DNA of 64,000 nucleotides from Clavelina lepadiformis. Taxonomy: Eukaryota > Chordata > Ascidiacea > Aplousobranchia > Clavelinidae. The notes under the pieces were generated by a model, which saw only the letters and a program-made list of their open reading frames with translations, did not search any database and was not told where the DNA came from. This document shows, one piece after another, positions 12,480 through 24,740 of this stretch (position 1 is its first letter; the number at the start of each line of letters is the position of its first letter). The DNA lies in contig NC_135247.1 in NCBI RefSeq assembly GCF_947623445.1, forward strand, positions 5,396,501 through 5,460,500, written 5' to 3'. The translations under genes and the position numbers were made by a program.

Positions 12480-15400
12480 AGCAAGTTAAAATTTGTTGCA
12501 GATTTTGAATACTACACTGCTGGTGAAAGCAAAATTAATCACTTTTTCGCCTCACAATACAGTCAGTTACTGCAAGTATTAAATTCTTGGTTAAATAAAT
12601 TTTAGTACTAAATTCTTGGTTTTTACTGTTGACGTTATAAAGAAATTTGTTATCGGTGACTAAATCTGAACTTGATGCTTTTTGTCTGAAGTTAATGCTT
12701 TATTTCCAGTCTTACGTTCATATAACATTTAGAAAGTGGTTGTACCTGTTTCTAAGGCTACATCAGTTGTACTTTAACACTGTTAAACCAAGCTTATAAA
12801 TAGTTGAACTTCAGCTCAGGGCTGGTTGTAATCAAACAGACTGAATTATCCTTAGGCTTTATAAGTAATTTTCTAACTTTCAATAGAAAAGGTGAAGTTA
12901 TAACTTTTGCAATAAGCAAAACCGTAAGCTGACACTGCCGATTCCACACTCATTAGTTATTGCTGGAGGTCTATAAGAAACAAGGTAAAATCGTATAAAG
13001 CATAAATAAGACGTCTGTAATGTGTGTCGACAAAGCGGTTAGCTTTTACAGCTTCTGGATCTATCAATGAAAAAAAGATTGAATGTAGTAAAACGAAAAA
13101 GCTATGGATCGCTAAAACAAATATTTTTTAACTTTTTTTCAAAACTTTCTGATAATGCCTTTATGCTGTCTGGTAAGTCATTATCAAGAGACGCAAAATC
13201 TTCCAGCGATTTGAGCAACTGCCATAATCTTCTATTAACTACGCTTTCACCAAGTAACTTACCAAGCGCTGCTATACAAGGTGATGTCAATGGTTTTCTT
13301 ATACCCAAAAAGATTTTCGCAAAACTATAACTTCGAAAAAGTCGTAACCTTTATCGCAAATTAGTTGAGCAACAGTAATGACGTGTACAACGGTAAAGGT
13401 GACGCACAGCACATGCCTTTTTTGACAACCTCTGTGACATTTATGATACTGTATCTAGTACAAATCTCTATCTGCAAATCTTACACGTAAAACAGCTTTC
13501 AGATATCTACTTGAACCACAGCTTAAATAAGATTATTACCACTTAAAACCCTATTACATGGCAAACAGACGTGGTTGTAACCTTGTGTTTGTAAAAGGAT
13601 AGTCATAATGGTTGCAGTTAGAAGTTCATTGTCACGAAAGTCTTACATTAACAGCATGATTAGATTTTATCACTAAAATTGCCGCGACGAATACAAGAAA
13701 ACAAAAACGTTCTGTTATTGCAAGATATCGTCATACGATTTCTTTCCGAAAAAAAAAGAAACTTTCGTTCCAGTGCGTGTAAACACACTATCTAACAAGT
13801 GTAACCATAAACCTTGCGAAACCAGTTTAGTGATTTAGAATAAAGACATCTCATACCAAAACCGAACTTGTTATCTATACGCCAACAAGAAATCAGAGTT
13901 TGTTTGAATAAACGACGCTGCAATCGAAAAAAAGTTATTGTATTCACCCTTGCAATGTATTGATAGCGTTGTTTTGATTGTCTGCATTGAATATTTATGG
14001 AATAGACGTAAAGATCAATATTTATCGTTTTACACCTCCCTTCCATCAGGTACATATTATGACAATTGTGTTTCTTTAGACAAGCAATTATTAGAATATG
14101 ACGTTACCATTGTATTAGGCTATATTAGAGCATTCAATTAAACTCGGTAGTGTATATCGGGTAAAGTTGTTTGCCAATACAATATTTTCGACAGTGGACA
14201 ATCAAAAACGACTTTTCATCTAAATTGGAACAATGAAGCGTGCACACAGTACAATGGTGATCGGCGCAAAATGTGGTGACAAACTGACAACGCTATTGTA
14301 ATGATATATCACCAAATTTCTGACGACCACTCCCGCGGTCTACAAAATAATAAAACCTTCCAACAAAAAACAGTTTTACAGATCCGCAGGGAGTTGTTGT
14401 TCTCTTTATTTGTACCATAAAAACAACGATAATTGCCACAGCTTCTATGGCCTGACATTTGAAACGCGGAGTCTGCCCTAACAAGACGTCATTATTTCAA
14501 TCGATAACTGTTAAGATTTATAAAGCGAAGAACGCTAATGCTGTAATACGACTTGAGGTATTTGGTTTGAAGGTTATGACGGTCTGGTTTCAGCTGTTTC
14601 CTTTGTTTTAACGACAAAACGAAAGCCAGTACAAGAAATCTAGTAGAATATTGACTGGAAAATCAATTATATATTCCGCCTATTACGTGCATAATAATCG
14701 GAAAATGAACCCACGCCAATCAATTATTCATCATAGTTCCTACAGCATAGTGTCGTTTACAGAACGATGCCCATGCTGTAGCCTGTGAGGCTGGCACTGG
14801 CGAGTTATATACGCTGTACGCAATGGCTATAAAGGAAGTGAATTGAAGCAAGCGGCTGAATTGTATCGAGCGGGTGATTGTTAAAGTGGTTTTGAATGAG
14901 GTTGTACACGACTGTTCCAGCTACACACAGTACAGTAGAGTAGCGCGTTCATCTTGCCTAAAGTAAACGCTCTTACAACTGACTGCCTGTAGCTTAGAAG
15001 GCTTTTAGCTTTAGGATTACCATTTTTAAAGGGAGTTTACTCAGAGAAAACTATTTGTTTCAATGTACAAATGTTTGGTGATTGTTGTAGTCAGAAGTAA
15101 AAAGTATAAAAAGATTTCACGGTGGTAGAAGTAAACCATTGTTTAAACTGTAATAAGAGTGCTTTAGGCAGTTTGTTAGCAGACGGCAGACGCTTATTCA
15201 TAGTCTTTTAGTGATTTTCATGCAATGACGTGATATGACGTATAACGTGATAAGGCTAATCTTTCTAGCACTTAAAACTGCAGGAATTTCAGTAAGTTTA
15301 TTAATTGCTATGATTTAAGTAAGTAAAGTTGTCTTGAAGGTTAATCTATGGGCAATAAACATTCTTTTTAGGTAATAAGTTTATTTGACTTATTCAATGA

Positions 15401-15481
15401 TGCTAAAAAGTGAATGGTATGCACTTCTTTTCTGAGACATACGAATCCAGCTTCATATTTACCAGGTAATATAATATAAGA
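12480..15481. other. Spacer between divergent galaxin-like and fluoride-channel genes
   Basis: About 3 kb separating two genes transcribed away from each other, so it should contain both promoters and the 5' leaders. Overlapping frames of 87 codons (+, 13067-13330) and 68 codons (-, 13102-13308) occur, but neither has recognisable motifs. An acceptor-like TTTACCAG at about 15458-15465 just upstream of the fluoride-channel ATG suggests a 5'-UTR intron for that gene. Confidence 0.45.
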
Positions 15482-16780
15482 ATGGAGCCTATCCGTGATG
15501 CCAACGGCCAGTCACATCACGGAGGCGCATGCATGTCCTTCATTAAGAGGCAAACATGGACGAAAACGGAGCGGTTTTCATTATACGTCCACATCAGTTT
15601 ATTTGCAATGTTCGGCTGTTTGATTCGACTCGGCGTGGACTTCATGATGGGTAAGGATGCCGCAGGGCTAGAGAATTTTTCATCGGTGATCTTTGTGTCC
15701 TTCTTCGCAAATATGTTCGGTTGTTTCTGCCTTGGAATGTTAACTGCTTCTCCCCTTACCAAAGGTGGAAGATACACCGTCCTTCATACAGGGATTTCGA
15801 CAGGTGGTTACAGTTATGGTGAACACAAAGGGATTCTACATCATGTTTTAAAGCTGCTATCTTATTCTAATTTTAGACCATTCAAAAATAATTCAAAACT
15901 CAATATGCGCATTGTTTTCAATTTTCACGTAGTGTATGTGGTATAACGTTGATTACCTTGGTTTTCAGGTCTCTGTGGATCCATTACAACTTACTCTAGA
16001 TGGAATCAACACGTTTCATTGCTCTTCTTGACAAAAGCATCTGCATCAAGCACCCCGCAAGTGGTCGCTATTGTATCAATGGTTGTGGGATTAGCAACGA
16101 CCGCGGCTTCTTTGACATTTGGAAACGATGTCATGAAAATGTTAACAAAACGTTTTGCAGCCAGAGGACGTCGCTCCATCGAAACCGTTTCTATGAGCCA
16201 GGAACACAATTGCGATGTAGCATTAGAATGTGAAAGTATCGAGCGAGTGGCAAGAACTAAACCGATCAAAAGCACGTTACCGTTGACACTGACTTTAGTT
16301 ATGCTGATGTGCACATTATGCGCATTTGTTGCTGCTTTTATCGGAGCAAGCAATAAAACAGCATTTGCAGTTATGCTCTCAATTCTTTTTGCACCTTTTG
16401 GTGCAGGACTGCGATTTGCTTTATCACCGATAAATCAGCGCCACAAGCTGCCATTGGGCACACTACTTGTCAATGCCTTGGGATCAACTTTAGTCGCATT
16501 GACTCACGTTTTGCAAATGTGGGGTCAGCTTAACTGTGCGGGGCAAGGCGTTGCTACAGCATTTTCCAGTGGTTTTGCCGCTTGTCTCACGACAGTTTCC
16601 ACATTCATGTCCGAGGTTAACGCTAAACGAAAAAAAGGTGATGCGAAAGGTGCTTATTGGTACGTGTTACTTACGTTTTTCATTTGCCAAATACTTGGGT
16701 TGACGATAAACGGGACAAGCAATGTATTTTTATCTCACACATATAAAAATGACACATTTGTCAGTCAAGATTCTTGCTAA
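15482..16780 (+). CDS. Fluoride channel/exporter, FEX (tandem CrcB domains)
   Basis: Exons 15482-15803 and 15969-16780 join in phase 1 and encode 377 residues. The product should be a membrane channel that passes fluoride out of the cell and protects it from fluoride toxicity. Two CrcB domains lie in one chain, as in eukaryotic FEX proteins, whereas bacterial Fluc is a dimer of single domains. The first domain (about 34-150) has GCLIRLG, the pore Asn in FANMFG (N77) and GLCGSITTYS (108-117). The second (about 215-355) has GAGLRF, VNALGS (N276) and TTVSTF (315-320). A hydrophilic linker (about 160-205) and a hydrophobic segment before the second domain orient the halves antiparallel in known FEX proteins. 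All signature residues of both halves are present, so it looks functional. The intron inside the GxCGxxTTYS motif shows that this is a eukaryotic gene. Confidence 0.9.
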
Positions 16781-17296
16781 ACTGAAGTCGAAGTAAGGTG
16801 ATCTCATGATTACTTTGGAAGGTGTGACATGTCACAGCAACTTTTATCAACACTGTCTTGTGACTGACCTCGACAATTTGTACTGCAGCAGAAATTTGCA
16901 CGAGTGTGATTCCGTGTAATCGGCATATTAATTACATTGAAACCTTTTTTATGTCACTGATTTAGAGCTACATGTATTGCCGTGGATTCTGCTATGAGGG
17001 TTGTTATATAAAACAGTTAGAATCTTTAATCTTTTAAATTGCTGCTTGTTAATATGTTTCTGTGGCATTCGCAATTAAATTCATCCCACCAATTATACCG
17101 AAGCATTCTGCATTTATCAGGAAAATCGTAACGAAATTTATTATGTTGCTGGCCACAGAGCATTTTACGTTTTTATTGTGTTATCTCGTTATTACCTGCC
17201 GTCGCTACACTAACGTGAACTGTGTTCTATAAGATTATTTTACCTATATATGTATATCTACATACACCTCTTTAGCAAGTGTTATAATTTTCGAAA

Positions 17297-17302
17297 AATA
17301 AA
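17297..17302 (+). terminator. Polyadenylation signal AATAAA for the fluoride-channel gene
   Basis: AATAAA about 517 bases after the stop codon, on the same strand. It is a reasonable end for the transcript, but weaker or closer variants were not excluded. Confidence 0.35.
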
Positions 17303-17752
17303 GGTGTAAGATAGCAAACGTTTCACTTTCTCGCCGCTTGCAAACAAAGCCAAGGGTTGAAAGTCCTCTTTAATGCGAAGTACACGTTGGCGTATGATTG
17401 GAAAGCCCTTTACACACCATTCAGAAGGCGCAAGAGAAAAAGTTTGCTTGCGTACAATCGAATGATTTTAAACCTATAGGCCGGCAAGCATGATGGTTTT
17501 TTCCACCTTTCTGAAGAAGGCACTTCTGTTTTCGTCTTCTGAATGGTGCGTTAAAAGCGTTACAGTTAAACAGAGTTACGTTACGCTTGTGCTAAATCCT
17601 TACAAAACAGGATCTTGATTTTCTGTAGATGTATTCCCAATTCTAATGCAACGAACGAATATGACGGTATATACAGTAATACTTGAATAAACTAAGGTAT
17701 CCAAAAGACAACACAATACTGAACTACTCCATAAATCGAGATAATCATGTCT
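17303..17752. other. Convergent intergenic spacer
   Basis: Between the 3' ends of the fluoride-channel gene (+) and the FLVCR-like gene (-). No coding signal seen. It contains a diverged imperfect inverted pair, ACACCATTCAGAAGGC (about 17415-17430) against CTTCTGAATGGTGCG (about 17537-17551), which could form a weak hairpin. Confidence 0.4.
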
Positions 17753-19321
17753 TTACTTGATTACCCTTCCTTGTTCCTTTGTTTGTACAAGTGGGGTGGT
17801 AAGAGAAGACGTTTCCCTTTCCTCTTTGTTGATGGAATACCTTTCGTATCTTGGTTTTAAGCAGGCAATTGTTATTGCTGCAAGCAAAAGCACAACGGCC
17901 TGCAATACTAGCACACCAATTGCTGACAACGTGTTATAAATAAATCGGCCAAACCAAGGTACAAATAATGCGGCTATGTTCACAAACAGGGTAATCCAAG
18001 AGCCTAGTGCCATCTCGCTGCAAGGATACATGTGCTGTACTATTATTTCGTAGAGGGCGGTGTAGCAAGCCGCATTGAAAAAGCCATAAAAGAAATTGGA
18101 AGCGAGGCCTCCATTAATGTTGTCGTGATATATCATTAGCGAAAAGAGACTAGCAAAAACGACCATTAAAAGCCCAGTGATAATCGCGACTGCTTTAAAT
18201 CTCTTTGTCCTATCCAAAATTATTCCGCTGACTACCCCGCCTCCGATGGCCCCAGCAGCATAAAGCGACAAAAACAGCGCGGCTAAAACGTTGCTTTGCG
18301 TTGAATTCTTCAGTTCTGAGCGGGTTTCACGTAGAATATCGGCCATCATCAACACTTCGAGCATGTAGCATGTTTCCACCACTCCAAAACAAACTACTAA
18401 AGCAAAAAATGTTTTTTCGTAGAATACTATCTTCAAATAGTACGCCATTCGACACCATAGAGATTGAATTGCCATGATCTCGTCGTAGAGCTTCAATTTT
18501 CTCTTTGCAGCTTCCGACAAACTTGGAGGCAGTTCCGGTTTGTCGCGGACAATAAAACCAGTTGCAAAAAACACCAAAACGCTTATGACCAGCAAACTCA
18601 AAAATATCGCAATAAGTCGACTGCGAACCAACGTGAACCACTCGTCATCAGGCAAGCTATCTTTATTATCCAAAAAATGGGCGGGAACGTTGAACCCAAG
18701 GACATTGCCTACAGCAATACCTCCTAAGGAGATGCCAACTGCTGTTGCGATTTCTTCTTTGGGGAACCACAAAGCTGCTGTTAGAGGTATCAAGACTAGG
18801 GCGATAGTGTTAACAATTCCCATTGTGATTTGACCTACCACGCAAATTGGGAAAAGTTTCCAGTGAAACGAGCCCGCTAGGTGACAGCCGTGTGTCACTA
18901 CAATGAACAATGACGTGGCAAGGCAGTAAGAGCGAAATCCAAGGTCACGGAACGGCAAAATGAGAAGCAGACCTACACATCCAATAACGCTAACAGCGCT
19001 CATGCTGAGAGTAAGCCAATCAACGGCTTCAACGGTTACTTTGAAATAATGCGCATACACGTTTTCAACAACTCCAAAACACGCTCGATTGTAGCCAACG
19101 GTGATTAGAAAATAAGTAGTGATTGTAAGAACGGCCCATCTTCGTTTGTACGTTCCCAAAGTCACAGCGTCACTCTCATTCGTTTCAGAACTCGACGTAG
19201 AAATCCTTGTTTCGCGGGGGCTCGGCTTTGCTTCATTATTTTCTGAGCACTCAGAGTTGCTGCTGGTAAATATTTTTTGGCTGTCTACATATTTCAATAT
19301 CTTGTGTTCATTAACATTCAT
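17753..19321 (-). CDS. FLVCR/SLC49-type major facilitator transporter
   Basis: A single uninterrupted frame of 522 residues starting at the ATG at 19321-19319. The open frame runs further upstream, but a polypyrimidine tract and CAG ending at 19341 just before this ATG suggests a 5'-UTR intron, which fixes the start. The N-terminal ~65 residues are Ser/Glu-rich and cytosolic. Then YKRRWAVLTITTYFL begins the first membrane helix, followed by the family-typical AVDWLTLSMSAV and LWFPKEEIATAVGISLGG segments; 12 helices are expected. These features match the SLC49/FLVCR group (transporters of heme, choline or ethanolamine in vertebrates). Substrate is not deducible. The region around 18200-18260 encodes the GGGVVSGIILDRTKR loop typical of MFS proteins. 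No damage seen. The intronless CDS among intron-rich neighbours is notable. Confidence 0.85.
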   Translation of the reverse strand: MNVNEHKILKYVDSQKIFTSSNSECSENNEAKPSPRETRISTSSSETNESDAVTLGTYKRRWAVLTITTYFLITVGYNRACFGVVENVYAHYFKVTVEAVDWLTLSMSAVSVIGCVGLLLILPFRDLGFRSYCLATSLFIVVTHGCHLAGSFHWKLFPICVVGQITMGIVNTIALVLIPLTAALWFPKEEIATAVGISLGGIAVGNVLGFNVPAHFLDNKDSLPDDEWFTLVRSRLIAIFLSLLVISVLVFFATGFIVRDKPELPPSLSEAAKRKLKLYDEIMAIQSLWCRMAYYLKIVFYEKTFFALVVCFGVVETCYMLEVLMMADILRETRSELKNSTQSNVLAALFLSLYAAGAIGGGVVSGIILDRTKRFKAVAIITGLLMVVFASLFSLMIYHDNINGGLASNFFYGFFNAACYTALYEIIVQHMYPCSEMALGSWITLFVNIAALFVPWFGRFIYNTLSAIGVLVLQAVVLLLAAITIACLKPRYERYSINKEERETSSLTTPLVQTKEQGRVIK

Positions 19322-20775
19322 TGTAATTACTTTCAAATTTCTGAAAAATTGCGCAAATAGATACACGTCATTGCAAAAATCGGACCTCATATAAATATTA
19401 GCTTGAAATGCGTTTAGAGGACACCACAATCGTCATAACTTACAAATACCTCAATAGCAATACAACACTTGTCGAACTGACGACCAGCAAAATAATACAA
19501 CCTGCTGCCGTACCTACGGAAATGGCTGATTTTGTTCTCATCCGCTTGTAACTGATTGCAGCATGTACCGTGTTGCGTTTGTTTCACACCAAGAACCACC
19601 AAGAACTTATTCATCAAATGCGATTATTTGCTAAACCTTTAGCCCAGTAAGTCACTAAAGTCAGACGTTAAAATAAATTTCAATTTTGGTGTATTAAAAT
19701 CGCTTTCCAATTTCTTCTCAATACAGTATGTTTGTTCAGTATAACACATTCTATCAGTGAAATTGGTGTTAGATTAGCTTACAGGTATATAGCAGTGGAG
19801 CAGGACACATAAGCACAATGACTGACATTTCCATCGAATGCTTTCACAGAAACCAATGACGTCAGCATATAGAAACATTTCAGTTTAACTCGTCATTGTC
19901 GCTGTGCACACAGTTTATAAATCATAAACGGAATCTGTAGTTTGACAAGGATGTTTATAGTCATTCGTCATTGATGTAGTTCAGCTGGAGCCTAGTAGAT
20001 ATATTTGTCTAGCAATTAGTTACCAGCCAATCAAGTTAGTTCATTTAGTTTTGTTACTATAACAGTAACTCAATAATTTCTAAACACAATTGTCATAAAA
20101 CAATGGGTCAGGTATACTTTAAAGAACATATACACTACAATTACCTTTTTTCTAGAATATCGTGAGAAGCCATTTTTGGGATCGGCTAACCATATACACT
20201 TTGAATTGGGCTAACGGCATTTGCGGTACGAAGCGATAACAACGCGTTATATGTATGGACAATGTGTTGATGCACTTTCCCTGCATAATTTCAAGATATG
20301 GTCTTGAGTTCACTGCAATGCGGTGTTCGTTGTTAAAAACCTTGTTTGTTTAACAGGCTTGTTTGCATGGACACCCTTCGGGATTGAATAAAGAAGAATA
20401 GTAGACAGATAAGAAAAAAATACATCCTATGGACCAGTATGTGTTTATCTTTCGTAAAACCTTATATTTTTGGATATATTATATTGTATCGCAATTATTC
20501 GATCAAAAAAATACAAGAAGACAAAAGAACCACATGAATTGTCTTATACACATTTTACTGTTTATCGAGAATTTCTTTTAAAATTCTTTGCCATTTCAGA
20601 TTGAATAAACACACTTTCAGAAATCGATCATCTCTACAGAATCCCGTAAAGTAGCAGATTACAGTCTTATTATAGGCTTGCGCGTTATCGATATCCTTTG
20701 TTCTTGTCAATGACACCGCAAGTTGAAATATGCAGACTTTGCCCATCGCTAAAGGCTAAATGTCATTAATCGGAA

Positions 20776-20865
20776 CACATGAACACAAGGCACCGGGACC
20801 TCAGACACCATCGAGGTACCGGAACGTGTTCGAAATGATGCATAGCGGCATTTGGTGCCTTAAGG
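20776..20865. repeat. Imperfect nested inverted repeat (possible hairpin)
   Basis: In a locally GC-richer stretch, CCGGGACCTC (20793-20802) pairs with GAGGTACCGG (20813-20822), 9 of 10 positions, across a 10-base loop. Nearby AAGGCACC (about 20787-20794) matches GGTGCCTT (about 20854-20861), and GAACAC matches GTGTTC. The stems compete with one another, so this could be a small structured RNA, a terminus of an old DNA element, or chance. Confidence 0.35.
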
Positions 20866-23800
20866 CCCGGATGAAATATGACGCAAATTGGGTCTCAGAT
20901 CGTGGAAATCCCATATCATGATTTAACATTTACTCTAATCACGTATTTGCTATATTTTGTGCATTAGACTAGAGATAATTTTATCTGGATTTTTTCGCCT
21001 GAAAATATAAATGAAGAAAATGCAAATAAAAAAAGAACCACGTAGTCACAAAAAGCTTTTTTGTAGGAGCGTTATACCAAGTTTAAAAGTACAGTATGCT
21101 ATGCCTGTTTAGTCTATGTCTCTCGGAATTAATCCTTTAAAGAATTAAAGAATTAAACATTTAGCAATCATGATTCAAACCAAAGATATATTACAGACTA
21201 TAGTACGATTCGCGCGTACCCAGAGAACAAAGTTTCAAAAAAGGATAGACTAAAAATCACCACTTCCTTCTTGCATAGGAAAAGAATACAGTACTTTCAC
21301 CAGTATTCCAAAAACTTTGCGTGAAAGCAGGTGATGAAAGATTACAGCGATTAGCTTCTAAGTTTCGATGGGTAGTTCCGTGTCAGGTAAGAAACTTGAA
21401 TGAAATATCGTAAAAATTTCTCACAGAAGATGTCTTCGTCTACGTATATCAATTGTTGGTGTACACAAAGTTTTTCTTAATAAGCAGAGCTTTTCTTTAT
21501 TAATAGCAGTTGATTCAGTGGCGTGATATCCCGGAAGTGAATGCTGGGATATTTTACGTCATTAATATTTTGTCATAAGATTCACTTTCCCTATGTTAAT
21601 CAAATCGCAATGCACGAGAGTGCCAATGATTTACTTTTTTAACTATATTTAGTCTTTACGACGCATATCGTCTTGCACGTTTATAAAGAACAATCAACAT
21701 CACAAGATTGTTAAAATAGTGCAATCAACCCGTTTTAGACTAACGCGGAAATCCCTGTTTATAAACGTTGAAATTGATTGCTGATTTAAGTAGTGCTTGT
21801 TAAACTACAATTGGGTCGTGCCTTACTGCGTTGCAGTTGTAGCTTTCAGTCGGAGTTGATAGCTGGACTAAGCTAAGCACAATAGGAACACATCCGCCTA
21901 TTGTTTAAGAAAACTGTAGCATAAGTATATTTCTATAGCCCCGGAAGTTGTAGTGAACTCAGGTTAAGTTGAATCTAAAACAATCAAAATATACATTAGG
22001 ATTCAAAGAAAGTTTAAATCATTGAACAAGCTTAGTGATTCATGTTTCATGGTAACAACACTCACGTTGAAAAACGTAACTTTTCAAAATATTGACCGTT
22101 TAATTCAATTCCATGTCGAATAGGTTATTTGTTTAAGACACTGCATTGTTGAAGATAAGCAAGTTAGATCAAGGACAAAATATGAACAGGTACGGTTTAA
22201 TACTTATGTTAGTAAAATAAAAGTGAGTGTAGGTAGAAGATGAATAAGGGTTAGGTACTGTCTCCATGACAAACAATTATTATAGCGTAGGCTAGACAAG
22301 CAGACAAGTTCGGACATTACATTATTACCCACTTATGTTTTGGTCGCGTCTGCATCAAAGACACTCTTGACAGAATACACGTATTAACCCGAGATTAAAT
22401 TTTTGTTTCCAACCACATAGATAAGTGTTAAATGTACGCTCCCGATTTTCAGAGGGTAGGTATACCACCAACTGGTTTTATCAATTTGTGAGTGATATGT
22501 GCAGAAGAAAAGAGCAGCGCAAGCTTTTTGAAGTATCGTCGCCTTCTTCAGTAGTATTTGACTGCGCACTTTGAACCGCATGAAGCAGACAAGCGCATAC
22601 CGCAATCTCCACAATTGTTTTCAGTGCTAGGTTACGCGCAACTCGTAATACGGAAATCATACCGACACGTGGTATCGCTACCCGAAATCAAATGCAGCTA
22701 GCAGCAACAGCGGTGTGAAATCACAAGCACTAAACAGCGGTAGAACTGGGTGAGCACTGTTGTAGAAAATATCCTAGCGTATGTTTTTTACCAGAAGGAT
22801 AACAGAGCAACGAGAACAAAAAACTAATGCGATTGCTAACTAGGTATTTGTCTTGATCTTTTGTGAAGAAAACTATAGCGAAAAGAAAACACGGCACCTA
22901 CAAAAGCAATGTAGGAATTGCTGTTTCGCTGAGCGGTTGGTCATATATATAAGCGAAGGAAACCGTTGACAATTGTAAATATTTGTTCGGTTTGGACCAT
23001 ATATACAACAGTGAATGGGTTAAGTGAGACAATGTTGGCTAAAACTGTTGAAAACATGAAAGCATGATATATGTTGATGATTACTTGACCAAAATCAAAG
23101 ATACCAAATAAATTCATAGTTTACTTTAAATAACAAGGTAGAATTAAGTCTTGCCGTGAGGTAGTTGTGGCAAAGAACATCTATTGACTGTCACAGCAAC
23201 AATAGCCTTGATGAAATTTTGTAATAACAACTGGTCAGTTTTGTATTTTATAATTATAGCTATGGTCAAAAAGGTGAACATATAGATTGTCACGTCACCG
23301 AAAAAGAATATTGATGACGTTGAAAATCGCTGGTCTTAGTTTTGATACGGCCTAGTAGTAACGCTAGCAAAGTTTTTGCTTTATTTGGCTTGGTTATTTC
23401 GCATCTATGTGAAGCAGGAAAACTTTTGACCTTATTAAAATCGATTTGGTCTTCCTACTAAATACTTGCCTATACTTCAGTCAATTTTTCCGCCAATAAA
23501 AGTCCGTTCGTGGTGGTGGTCCCAATCTACCGTGATTGTTTGCGAAGAGGTCAATGCATAAAAACTTTAGCAGCCTAGGGCCCATTAAATTCTTCAGATT
23601 TGCCGCAAAGCGAGTTACTGTGTTGTGATTGCAGAACCGTATTAGTGGTTAAGTACGTTGCGAGAAATATACACAGATTTTGAACCTGTCTAATCTACCT
23701 ATTGATAGATTGGCAACGGTTTAGCTGCACATGCAGCTGCTAATGACAAAACATGCACTACCCCTTCTTTTGCTGTTTTAGTTACGGTACGATTATTTGA

Positions 23801-24407
23801 TTAACTGTCAGGGTGTGTTTTTGTTAGGTGATTACCGTATAGCGGTACACGTGTCAAGCACCACGTCAGTTGTGAGTTATTTCACTTTGGACGTTAACGT
23901 TTAGGCTATTAATTGGGAGATAAAGATTCCATGGTGACGTCATTTCTGGTCTATGCCGGTGAATATCACGTTCTCATGAGTTTTGTGTATGCTTCATCTT
24001 TCAGCTCTCAGGCTACATGCCTATCACGGGATGAATTATTTTTTTATTTGCGTAGAACGAAGTATAACGCCACGATGCCCCAACTGTTACAAATTACAAA
24101 GAAACACATTTTGAAGTTGATATGTTCTAAGCCCGTGTAATTGAAACCAGTGAGAGACGTAAATATGTTGGGACCCGCAACAGGCTTTGCAGCAACGCAT
24201 AAAGATGTACTCTCATTTCTGCCGAAAATATGTGGTCCCGTCACGCTTAGTTAGTATTGACGTGGAAAAATGATGACATTTTACAATTGACGAAATTCTC
24301 GTCTTTAATTATCACGTTAAGGCATGCCAAAGTCAAGATGGTCAACACATTTCGGGAAAATCTATCGCTGTTTGCGGTTGTCTGATCAAAGAGGAAAATA
24401 TACTGAT

Positions 24408-24740
24408 CTATATGTTAGATAAGTGCGTGTGGTGTAGCCAGAGAATTAGTTCTACAGAAAGCCAGCTAAATGCAGACCGGATTGCCCGTTTGCAAAGCTG
24501 TTGCAAAGGTGAGCAAAAGTATCCAGATGGCGATGTAGCGTGGTGAATTGTGAAATCCGTGATAATGTGGCTCAATGCCTTGTAATCGATCTCTTTCTTT
24601 CGGCATGGATTATCATAGGACACAACGCTTCTTAACGACGAGAAAGATAACAACCCATCTATGCAATGAAAACATTTATGGCCGCTTCGGGCAATGCCTG
24701 ACATGTAGAAGTATAACAAAGAAAGCGATATCCAAAACAT
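24408..24740 (-). CDS. Candidate small Cys-containing secreted protein (110 aa)
   Basis: An open frame beginning with ATG at 24740. The first ~18 residues (MFWISLSLLYFYMSGIA) resemble a signal peptide and are followed by HKCFHC, a Cys-x-x-Cys start reminiscent of Ly6/uPAR (three-finger) proteins, then further Cys residues (DNPC, YFCSPLQQLC). The full Ly6 cysteine pattern is not evident in this frame alone. The gene may continue in other exons that I could not place, or the frame may be fortuitous. No family is assigned. Confidence 0.25.
   Translation of the reverse strand: MFWISLSLLYFYMSGIARSGHKCFHCIDGLLSFSSLRSVVSYDNPCRKKEIDYKALSHIITDFTIHHATSPSGYFCSPLQQLCKRAIRSAFSWLSVELILWLHHTHLSNI

Noticed and set aside
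13067-13330. Overlapping open frames of 87 (+) and 68 (-) codons
   Set aside because: They overlap on opposite strands, neither has a recognisable motif, and the minus frame opens with TTG rather than ATG. No splice partner could be found.
19322-19429. N-terminal extension of the FLVCR-like frame
   Set aside because: The frame stays open, but the first codon used is TTG, and a strong splice acceptor just before the ATG at 19321 suggests that this stretch is mostly intron.
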